DNA of 64,000 nt, taken from positions 176,226 to 240,225 of the forward strand of contig JARGPI010000008.1 of NCBI GenBank assembly GCA_029213005.1, in the 5' to 3' direction. Below are positions 57,426 to 64,000 of the stretch, one piece after another. The translations under genes and the position numbers were made by a program. The stretch comes from Verrucomicrobiales bacterium (GTDB taxonomy: Bacteria > Verrucomicrobiota > Verrucomicrobiia > Verrucomicrobiales > DEV007). Numbering within the stretch: position 1 is the stretch's first letter; each line of letters starts with the position of its first letter. The notes under the pieces are model-generated. The model was not told the origin of the DNA and did no database searches. It saw only the letters and a program-made list of their open reading frames with translations.

Positions 57426-60400
57426 GATTTTGTGATCATCTCATCGAGGTTCAGCAGGATATTACCGATATAGAACCAGGCGGCGAGTTCCACCTCATCA
57501 GTCGTTTTGGCCCGATAGGTATTGGAAGCGCCTTTGATCACCTCGACCGCCGCTTTTTCATTTTCTGAGTAATACCGCGTCCTTTCATCAAGCACCGCTT
57601 TGAGATGTTCAATTTCCTTTGGTTTGGCGTTGCGGGAAAAAGCGATCTGGAAAGCGGTATCGATCTGTTGATCGACTTCCGAACTCTCCGACTCCGTCAG
57701 AACCCGGTCCGCAAAAGCCAGCGCCATTTCCACGTATGCCGGGTCGTTTAATAGAGTCAGCGCCTGGAGCGGAGTATTGGTCCGCGGGCGCTCCACCGTG
57801 CAGGAACCGCGGTCCGGCGCATCGAAATTAACCATACTGGGATAGGGTGCCGCCCGGCGATAAACTATATAGATACCGCGGCGCCAGCGATCTTCATTCT
57901 TCGCCTCGATCCACTTCGGTTCGTTCCGTCCCACCTGTCGCCAAATATTATCCGGTTGATGAGGCATGATCGGCCGACCATACATTTTAGTGGAAAGAAG
58001 TCCGCTCACCGCCAGCGAATTATCCCGGATCCGTTCCGCATCGAGCCGGAACCGCGAAGCCCGGGAGAGATAGTGATTTGCCGGGTCCACCTCACGACCC
58101 CGCGCTGTAATCCGGGCACTTTGTTTATAGGTATCGGACAACAAAATGGTCTTGATGATATGTTTCATGTCCCAACCGGAATCCATCAATTCCACCGCCA
58201 GCCAGTCGAGCAGTTCCGGGTGAGTGGGCGGCTCCGACTGGGTTCCGAAATCCTCCAGCGTTGCGACAATACCCCGACCGAAAATTTCCGCCCACCACCG
58301 GTTCACCGCCACCCGCGCTACCAGAGGATTCTCACGATCGACCAACCATTTTGCGAGACCCAGTCGGTTTTTAGGAAGATCCGGGGAGATCGCGGGCAAG
58401 ACTTCGGGAGTCCCCGCTGTCACCGGATCACCTTTGCTCAGATAATTTCCCCGCATCAAAATGTTCGTCATCCGCGCTTCCGGGAGTTCCTCCATCACCA
58501 GTGTTTGATCCGGTGCCAACGCTTTCAGTTTTCCATCGATTGATTTGCGGCGTTTTTCGAGCGCTGCGATAGTCGAGGATGATGATTCGAATAGCTCGCG
58601 GAGCTGTTTCAGCTCTTTCTTCGAAGGATTGTCCTTCGCGAGAATCGTCCGAATCTCCGGCGACAACGCCTCAACCCCGGGATCACCCGACGTCGCCGAA
58701 ATCCGGACCCGCCCCAGAGTTCGCCCGCCGGGATACTGGTGATCGAGAACAAAAGCGATTTGGGATCCGGGGTTCAGCACTACCGGTTCCGCCGTCTCGA
58801 AACTCGCCCAGTGATCCTTTCCGAACTGAGGCGCGATCCCCCAGCCGCTTTTGGGGTCCGAATCAACCGCCCCGGCAACCTCCCATCTCGTCTGGGAAAA
58901 ATCCGCCCGTGAATTCACCAGGGAAACGGGTTTTCCATCGACGCGCATTTTGAAATCGGTCAGCACAAAATTGGTCCGTTTGGGATCGCCCCGGCCCGGC
59001 CCTTTGCCGGGAATCCGCTCGTGGGTCAATGCCTCGAGCCGGATCCCGTTGATGGTTTTCAGCGAAGATCGAGCCGTCGCGTTGTAGGTCGTCCTCGTCG
59101 CCAATTTCCCGGTAATGAGAGCCGATCCATCCTGAAGGATTTCGACCGTTTCCCCGCCCGTAGTGGTAAAATCGGCGAACTCGAGCACCTCCCAGGCTGA
59201 GGTTTCAGACAGCGATTTCCGTTTCGCAGTCAGCCAGGTCTCGAACGGCCCGGCACCCGCCAGCGCCTCTTTTTCCGCTGCCAACGTTTTCATTTCCGCT
59301 TCGAGCGCCTTCCGCTCTGCCAGCACTTCCGCCGGTTGCGGCAGATCCATAAACGGACCGATAAAATCGTGAGACACATCAGTCTTCGAGCTTGGCAACT
59401 GGACTTCGAGCGGGGTGTTGTTGAAGAAAGCAAACAGCTGATAGTAATCCTTCATCGAAAACGGGTCATACTTGTGATCGTGACACTGGGCGCACTCCAT
59501 GGTGATCCCGAGCCAAACCGTTCCCGTTGTGTTAACCCGGTCCACCACCTGATTGGTCCGGTTTTCCTCGGCATGAACCCCGGCTTCGACATTACAGGTC
59601 ACGGTGCGGTGGAATCCCGTGGCGATTTTCTGATCCAGCGTGGCCCCCGGAAGCAAATCACCGGCGAGTTGTTCAACCGTGAAACGATCGTAGGGCATGT
59701 TGTCATTGAGGGCCTTGATCACCCAGTCGCGATACGCCCAGGAATCACGAAGCTGGTCAGCCTGAAACCCGTTCGAGTCGGCATAGCGGGCCAAATCAAG
59801 CCATTGCCGGGCCCAGCGTTCTCCGAACCGGGGCGATTCGAGCAGGGTATCAACCACCGTGCGAAACGCGGCCTCCGGATTTTTCTGATAGGCGGCGAGG
59901 AATTGATCCACCTCCTCCGGCGATGGTGGTAGGCCGATTACATCGAGATAAGCGCGGCGAATCAAAGTTCGAGGATCCGCTGCCGGGGAAGCTTCAAGTC
60001 CCTTTTCTCTCAGCTTTTTCCCCACGAAATAATCAACCGCCGAAGTGGCTCCCTCGGCAATTTCCGCTTTCACCGGCTTCACAAAAGCCCAGTGTTCTTC
60101 GTATTTCCCGCCCGATTCGATCCATCGTTTCAGGAGATCCTTTTGACCGGCGGTTAGTTTGCGTTTCGACTTCCGGGGTGGCATCAGATCCGGATGCGAT
60201 TCGTCGAGATCGACCCGAAGCCACAGTTCGCTGTCCTCCAGGGAATGTGGGACCACCGCCTGGTATCCGCCGAGATCCTGAACGGCACCGGCCTCGTTAT
60301 CGAGCCTCAAATCCGCTTCCCGCGACTCCGCATCCGGCCCATGACAGTGTACGCAGTTTTCCGAAATGATCGGTCTGATATCCCGGTTGAAGTCAATATC

Positions 60401-60460
60401 CGCTCCCCGCCCCAACAGGGAGATTCCAAATAACACAATCAGCAGACCACAGGTTTTCAT
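57422..60460 (-). CDS. Planctomycete-type cytochrome C / DUF1549 / DUF1553 (PSD1) protein
   Basis: A 1012-aa secreted protein. A signal peptide (1-20) precedes a PSCyt1 cytochrome domain with CVHCH (C36, C39, H40) and LMPP as Met-ligand candidate. DUF1549 follows ([46 protein letters not shown]), then a lectin-like middle and DUF1553 ([33 protein letters not shown]). The ATG at 60460 begins the signal; one 12 codons earlier is less likely. Operon with DUF1501. It depends on the ResB/CcsA type of heme attachment. Confidence 0.92.
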   Translation of the reverse strand: MKTCGLLIVLFGISLLGRGADIDFNRDIRPIISENCVHCHGPDAESREADLRLDNEAGAVQDLGGYQAVVPHSLEDSELWLRVDLDESHPDLMPPRKSKRKLTAGQKDLLKRWIESGGKYEEHWAFVKPVKAEIAEGATSAVDYFVGKKLREKGLEASPAADPRTLIRRAYLDVIGLPPSPEEVDQFLAAYQKNPEAAFRTVVDTLLESPRFGERWARQWLDLARYADSNGFQADQLRDSWAYRDWVIKALNDNMPYDRFTVEQLAGDLLPGATLDQKIATGFHRTVTCNVEAGVHAEENRTNQVVDRVNTTGTVWLGITMECAQCHDHKYDPFSMKDYYQLFAFFNNTPLEVQLPSSKTDVSHDFIGPFMDLPQPAEVLAERKALEAEMKTLAAEKEALAGAGPFETWLTAKRKSLSETSAWEVLEFADFTTTGGETVEILQDGSALITGKLATRTTYNATARSSLKTINGIRLEALTHERIPGKGPGRGDPKRTNFVLTDFKMRVDGKPVSLVNSRADFSQTRWEVAGAVDSDPKSGWGIAPQFGKDHWASFETAEPVVLNPGSQIAFVLDHQYPGGRTLGRVRISATSGDPGVEALSPEIRTILAKDNPSKKELKQLRELFESSSSTIAALEKRRKSIDGKLKALAPDQTLVMEELPEARMTNILMRGNYLSKGDPVTAGTPEVLPAISPDLPKNRLGLAKWLVDRENPLVARVAVNRWWAEIFGRGIVATLEDFGTQSEPPTHPELLDWLAVELMDSGWDMKHIIKTILLSDTYKQSARITARGREVDPANHYLSRASRFRLDAERIRDNSLAVSGLLSTKMYGRPIMPHQPDNIWRQVGRNEPKWIEAKNEDRWRRGIYIVYRRAAPYPSMVNFDAPDRGSCTVERPRTNTPLQALTLLNDPAYVEMALAFADRVLTESESSEVDQQIDTAFQIAFSRNAKPKEIEHLKAVLDERTRYYSENEKAAVEVIKGASNTYRAKTTDEVELAAWFYIGNILLNLDEMITKS

Positions 60461-60845
60461 AATGACCAAAACAAACGGAGTATTAGCGTAGAACAATCTT
60501 CCCTCCGATAAAAGGCCCCTCTTCAGGGATTGGCGTGAAGGATGGCGCGGAAACGTCCTTCGGACCTTCGCGCTACCTAAGCAAATTCGCGTAATTCGCG
60601 CCCATTCTTTCCATTCGCGTTAAAATTTTTCCAACATCTTTTAAACCTATCGCGAATGAACAGAATCCGGCATGACTGGAAAACCTCCAAAGGAGGTTGC
60701 TACCCTCCTCCATCAGCGCGTTCCACACTGTAGAAACGTCCTTTGCACGTCCACCCGGCCTCAGACCACATCCCTTTCCACGCCCCATCTCCTCCTCCGC
60801 AAAGAAATCACTCGATAATCCGATGATAAATGGCAAATAGAGGCA
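60461..60845. repeat. Noncoding gap with mosaic minihairpins
   Basis: No gene is seen. The gap holds GTCC-TTC-GGAC (60555-60565), AAATTCGCGTAATTCGCG and CATTCGCGTTAAAA tracts (60587-60625), a TCGCGAATGA tract, and the element AAAACCTCCAAAGGAGG followed by TTGCTACCC (60680-60705), which is a CCTCC-AAA-GGAGG hairpin. The same blocks recur at 63.2-64.0 kb. Confidence 0.75.
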
Positions 60846-61256
60846 ATGGCTGACTGCCGAAAATTTTCCCTGCAACGACTTCTCAAAAGTTTCACTTTTG
60901 CGGGGAAAGGCGTGCTCTGGATCTGGCTGAGCGAACCGAATTTCCGGGTTCACTGCGTGGCACTTGCCCTCGCGACCATCTTCGGCTTCGCTTTGAAAAT
61001 CAGTCTCCCGGAGTGGATCGCTGTGGTAATCTGCAGCGGCATGGTCCTCGGGGCCGAAGCCGTCAACTCCGCCATCGAAGTCCTGGCCGATGCCACTCAC
61101 CCCGAGCCGGATCCGCTCGTCGGACAGGCCAAAGACGCGGCTGCCGGTGCCGTGCTCCTCGTTGCAGTTGCAGCCTTCGCAGTAGGCGCGATTATCTTTT
61201 TACCAAAATTATGGCAGTTGATCTCGACAGCAATCCAGAGTGGGTCGCCGACCTGA
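60846..61256 (+). CDS. dgkA: Diacylglycerol kinase DgkA-like
   Basis: A 136-aa membrane protein with three helices and the DgkA block GAEAVNSAIEVLADATHPEPDPLVGQAKDAAAGAVLL, which holds the active-site Glu and Asp residues (family EAxNTAIE, here EAVNSAIE). It phosphorylates diacylglycerol or undecaprenol with ATP in the inner membrane. Its 3' end overlaps the next gene by 46 nt in another frame, suggesting coupled translation. Confidence 0.9.
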   Translation: MADCRKFSLQRLLKSFTFAGKGVLWIWLSEPNFRVHCVALALATIFGFALKISLPEWIAVVICSGMVLGAEAVNSAIEVLADATHPEPDPLVGQAKDAAAGAVLLVAVAAFAVGAIIFLPKLWQLISTAIQSGSPT

Positions 61257-62611
61257 AACAAATCATCGACCCGAAAATCGTCTCCACAGACGATGAAATT
61301 CGCGCGGAATTCGGAACGGACCGCTGGCACGCTATGGCGATGCCCGCCGCCGTCGTTCAGGCCGAATCGGTCGACGACGTTCAGGCGACGATGCGCTTCG
61401 CGAACGAACGCGAAATCCCGGTGACGACCCGGGGCGCCGGAGTCGGTTACGTCGGAGGCTGTGTCCCTTTAAAAGGCGGGATCCTCCTCTCGGTCGCGAA
61501 AATGAACCGGATTCTCGAAATCAATCCCAAAGATGGCGTCGCCGTCATCGAACCGGGGGTGATTTTGAATGATCTCGTCGAAGCAGTCCGGGAAAAAGGC
61601 TGGTACTACCCGCCCGATCCCGCCAGCCTCAAAGAATGCTCGGTCGGCGGCACCATCGCGACCAATGCAGGAGGCCCCCGCTGCCTGAAATACGGGGTGA
61701 CGCGTCACTATATCCTCGGGCTGGAAGTGGTCCTGCCCGATGGCGAACTGCTCGTCACCGGCGGACGCTGCCATAAAAATAAAACCGGCCTCGATTTGAT
61801 CGGAATGTTTGTCGGATCCGAAGGCCTCCTCGGTGTGGTGGTGAAAGCAACGCTGCGCATTATTCCTCTGCCCGAGGCGCGCATGATGCTGACCGCCACC
61901 TATCCGTCCTTTGCCGATGCCGCAAAAGCCGTCGAAACGATCCTCGATTCCCGCTGGCAACCTTCGGCGCTCGAAATCACCGACAGTTTTACGCTGCAAG
62001 CCGCCCGTGATTATCTCGGAGCCGATACCCTTCCCGAAGGCGAAGCGCATTTGATTGTCGAGATCGATGGGCGCAAAGACTCTCTTTCCACCGATCTCGC
62101 AGCCCTTCATCAGCTCGTCGACGCCACCGGCGCGATCGCCGTCGATGAAGCCCGCAGTGAGGAGGAGTGCGATGCGGTCTGGCAGCTGAGACGTGAATTT
62201 TCCTACTCGCTCCGCGCCACCGGCTTGATTAAGCTGAACGAAGATATCGTGGTGCCCCGCTCCAAACTCGTCGAGCTGGTCAATTTCGCCCATCAGCTCC
62301 AGCAGGACACCGGGATCGCTGTGGCCTGTTTCGGTCATGCCGGGGATGGCAATATCCACACCAATTTGATGGTCGAAGACTACGAGACCAATGCCGAAAA
62401 CCGGGCCAAAGCCGATGCCGCTCTCGATGTCCTGTTTCGCTGGATCATCGAAAACAACGGCCAAATTACCGGTGAACACGGCGTCGGCATGGCCAAAAAG
62501 CGCTGGTTCAAAGACGCCGTTTCCCCGGTTTCCTTTGCGATGCACCGCCGCCTCAAGGAAGCGATCGATCCCAAAGGCATCCTCAATCCCGGGAAGTTTA
62601 TCGACGATTAA
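61211..62611 (+). CDS. GlcD-like FAD-linked glycolate/D-lactate oxidase
   Basis: A 466-aa PCMH-type flavoprotein: VTTRGAGVGYVGGCVPLKGGILLSV for FAD pyrophosphate, ASLKECSVGGTIATNAGGPRCLKYG, GLDLIGMFVGSEGLLGVV, and a C-terminal CFGHAGDGNIHTNLM followed by GEHGVGMAKKRW. This matches GlcD and D-lactate dehydrogenases. The ATG at 61211 is chosen since upstream codons of this frame are antisense-like and lie inside dgkA. GlcE/GlcF subunits are not in the window, so a stand-alone D-lactate dehydrogenase is equally possible. Confidence 0.9.
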   Translation: MAVDLDSNPEWVADLKQIIDPKIVSTDDEIRAEFGTDRWHAMAMPAAVVQAESVDDVQATMRFANEREIPVTTRGAGVGYVGGCVPLKGGILLSVAKMNRILEINPKDGVAVIEPGVILNDLVEAVREKGWYYPPDPASLKECSVGGTIATNAGGPRCLKYGVTRHYILGLEVVLPDGELLVTGGRCHKNKTGLDLIGMFVGSEGLLGVVVKATLRIIPLPEARMMLTATYPSFADAAKAVETILDSRWQPSALEITDSFTLQAARDYLGADTLPEGEAHLIVEIDGRKDSLSTDLAALHQLVDATGAIAVDEARSEEECDAVWQLRREFSYSLRATGLIKLNEDIVVPRSKLVELVNFAHQLQQDTGIAVACFGHAGDGNIHTNLMVEDYETNAENRAKADAALDVLFRWIIENNGQITGEHGVGMAKKRWFKDAVSPVSFAMHRRLKEAIDPKGILNPGKFIDD

Positions 62612-63072
62612 TCGAAGTATTCCGCCCAGGAACTCGAGGTCTCCCAGACCCGGACTTTGACGACCCGCACCTCGGCATTTCGGAAGGGGTAGCGGGTCTC
62701 TTCCGATTCGGTGAGATTGCTCAGTTTACTTTTCAGCGTGTTAAATACCTCGCGGGCAATCACTTCTGTCGTTGGATCTTCGTTTTCAAACGGGATCACC
62801 CGTTCGCCGAAGCGTTTCCGGAATTCTTCGAAAGCCGGATCGTTCGTGTTCATACACATCGCGTGATCGTAGGCATCGAGGTGTTCCGCGATGACCTGTT
62901 TGATCAATTTGAAATCACAAACCATTTCCCGCTCATCAAGCGTTTCCGCCTCAAGGACACACTCCACCGTGCGTGAGTGACCGTGAGGAAACTTACACTT
63001 ATCGGGGTGTTTACTGAGCATGTGACCGCTCTCGATTTCGAACTTTCGGCAAATCCGGTAGGGCATGCTCAT
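62608..63072 (-). CDS. queD: 6-pyruvoyltetrahydropterin synthase / QueD-like
   Basis: A 154-aa protein with zinc ligands H17, H30 and H32 (ESGHMLSKHPDKC and HGHS), Cys26 as the likely active-site nucleophile, DFKLIKQV, a DHAMCMN strand and a C-terminal VRVWETSSSWAEY with the substrate Glu. QueD makes carboxytetrahydropterin for queuosine; PTPS makes a biopterin precursor. Start at 63072 (or 63066); the longer reading frame upstream lies in repeat-like DNA. It overlaps the oxidase gene by 4 nt. Confidence 0.87.
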   Translation of the reverse strand: MSMPYRICRKFEIESGHMLSKHPDKCKFPHGHSRTVECVLEAETLDEREMVCDFKLIKQVIAEHLDAYDHAMCMNTNDPAFEEFRKRFGERVIPFENEDPTTEVIAREVFNTLKSKLSNLTESEETRYPFRNAEVRVVKVRVWETSSSWAEYFD

Positions 63073-63157
63073 TTCATCGCACCGAGTTGAGGAAACGCAA
63101 GATAGCAGAAACCCTTTTCGCACGAAGGAAACGCACCACGCAGCCCCAAGCACCAAC

Positions 63158-63508
63158 ACCCGTAAAACAGTTTTCCAAACTGTTCACGCAACCCCGACCC
63201 GCAACCATCACGCTTCCCGATTCACCCGTTACATCCTGCCGGATTCCTCCCATTCGCGGACATTCTTTCACATTCGCGATAAAAATATGAACCAGTTCTC
63301 CATAAACCGTCTCTACTGTAGCCCCCCCTTTGAACGTTTACAATGCGGGAGCCCTCAACCACCGAAAACCTCCAAAGGAGGTTGCTACCCAACCCTGCCA
63401 ACTCCCCGCAGCCAAGTCCCTGGGACGTTTATCCATTCCCGTTTTTTTGGTTTAAAAAATGGAGAATTCGTATCGCGAATGACGCGAATTTAAAAAGCGC
63501 TCAGCGCA
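63158..63508. repeat. Tandem extragenic repeat, copy 1
   Basis: About 351 bp. In order: AACAGTTT-TCC-AAACTGTT hairpin (63166-63184), CATTCGCG tracts, a degenerate GTCC block, AAAACCTCCAAAGGAGG plus TTGCTACCC (63365-63390), TCGCGAATGACGCGAATTT and AGCGCTCAGCGC. Copy 2 repeats this order 454-469 bp downstream. No ORF of credible composition. Confidence 0.85.
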
Positions 63509-63558
63509 TTCAAGCAACCTAACTAACAAACCAAAACCAGCGCCCAAAGCCAGATAAA

Positions 63559-63577
63559 AACAGTTTAAAAAACTGTT
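63559..63577. repeat. Extra AACAGTTT hairpin between the tandem copies
   Basis: AACAGTTT-AAA-AAACTGTT: the same 8-bp arms as in the two copies, with another 3-nt centre. Confidence 0.8.
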
Positions 63578-63611
63578 CTACAACGAAGCGCGCCACGCAC
63601 CTCACCTCACA

Positions 63612-63975
63612 ACCCGTAAAACAGTTTTTTAAACTGTTCGCGCAACCCCGACCCGCAACCCAAGCCGCAACCATCACGCTTCCCTATTCACCCGTTACAT
63701 CCTTCCGGATTCCACCCATTCGCGGAAATTCTTTTACATTCGCGTTAAAAAACTTTGAACCAGCTCTCCCAAAACCGTCTCTACCGTAGCCAACGTCCTT
63801 TGGACGTTACGATGCGGGAGCCCTCAACCACCGAAAACCTCCAAAGGAGGTTGCTACCCAACCCTGCCAACTCCCCGCAGCCACGTCCCTGGGGCGTTTA
63901 TCCATTCACGTTTTTTGGTTTAAAAAATGGGAAATTCGTATCGCGAATGACGCGAATTTCAAAAGCGCTCAGCGC
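63612..63975. repeat. Tandem extragenic repeat, copy 2
   Basis: About 364 bp. AACAGTTT-TTT-AAACTGTT (63620-63638), a small insertion of CCAAGCCGCAAC, CATTCGCG tracts, a perfect AACGTCC-TTT-GGACGTT hairpin (63792-63808), CCTCC-AAA-GGAGG plus TTGCTACCC (within 63834-63859), TCGCGAATGACGCGAATTT and AGCGCTCAGCGC. A further AAACAGTTCG at 63982-63991 suggests another copy begins beyond the window. Confidence 0.85.
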
Positions 63976-64000
63976 AATCCTAAACAGTTCGTGCACCCTA

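Noticed and set aside
61469..62545. 358-aa minus-strand ORF
   Set aside because: Antisense shadow of the GlcD-like oxidase; the plus-strand protein has all FAD and C-terminal motifs.
63065..63493. 142-aa plus-strand ORF at the right end, and smaller ORFs around it
   Set aside because: It lies within the tandem extragenic repeat, has a random composition and no RBS, and changes between repeat copies.
63158..63975. CRISPR array
   Set aside because: The repeats are long (about 0.35 kb), only two, not regularly spaced short units, and no cas gene is present.

Overview
The window is a dense bacterial chromosome segment of about 53 genes. It most likely comes from the PVC superphylum, probably Verrucomicrobiota. 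The evidence is the gene content: Planctomycete-type cytochromes fused to other domains, a DUF1501/DUF1549-DUF1553 (PSD1) pair, a DUF1080 protein, FG-GAP/VCBS secreted proteins, an iduronate-2-sulfatase-like sulfatase, a Gram-negative envelope (LpxI, Mpl) and a system II cytochrome c maturation pair. No rRNA, tRNA, CRISPR, phage or insertion-sequence transposase gene was seen. The first gene is cut by the left edge of the window, and the right end is noncoding repeat DNA.

Layout. 1-3.8 kb: an operon of aldehyde dehydrogenase, iron alcohol dehydrogenase, MIF-type tautomerase and BaiN/HI0933 flavoprotein. 3.8-7.6 kb: a stand-alone Hpt protein, a small coiled-coil protein, a DhnA-type aldolase, a radical SAM enzyme and a TrmH-like methylase. 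7.7-12.5 kb: a probable lipid/polyketide locus with a dedicated ACP, a FabZ-like dehydratase, a ketosynthase, a flavin oxidoreductase and a type III polyketide synthase. 12.5-22 kb: Mpl, then a respiratory block made of a DUF2231-cytochrome-LRR fusion, a lipoprotein, ResB and CcsA, followed by a cytochrome/FG-GAP protein. 22-28.7 kb: gyrB-gyrA with strong terminators and a LysM protein. 28.9-37.5 kb: a beta-CASP nuclease, glycogen synthase, small membrane and secreted proteins, a DUF116-prenyltransferase fusion, YraN, a SUKH-like lipoprotein and a divergent GT51. 37.5-47 kb: a sulfatase/SMP-30 fusion, a large hybrid histidine kinase, an FG-GAP protein, a cation/proton antiporter and homoserine dehydrogenase. 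47-55.9 kb: DUF1080, LpxI with a Gfo/Idh partner, a purple-acid-phosphatase-like enzyme, a DUF4062 protein, a metallo-beta-lactamase-fold lipoprotein and a duplicated NTF2-like membrane protein. 56-63 kb: DUF1501-PSD1, dgkA, a GlcD-like oxidase and a QueD-like protein.

The most unusual feature is noncoding. Four intergenic sites (4273-4305, 16067-16099, 31545-31577, 51731-51763) each hold two copies of the palindrome GTACCCTGTAC, and the two copies always start exactly 22 bp apart. Read in the CCCTG orientation, every pair lies 45-75 bp upstream of a start codon. This could be an undescribed operator (regulon) or a twin-hairpin extragenic element. The right end (60.5-60.8 kb and 63.1-64.0 kb) holds a second repeat family. 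It is a mosaic of short hairpins with 3-nt centres and includes two tandem copies of about 0.35 kb. A long imperfect inverted repeat lies at 51768-51858 beside one of the paired sites.
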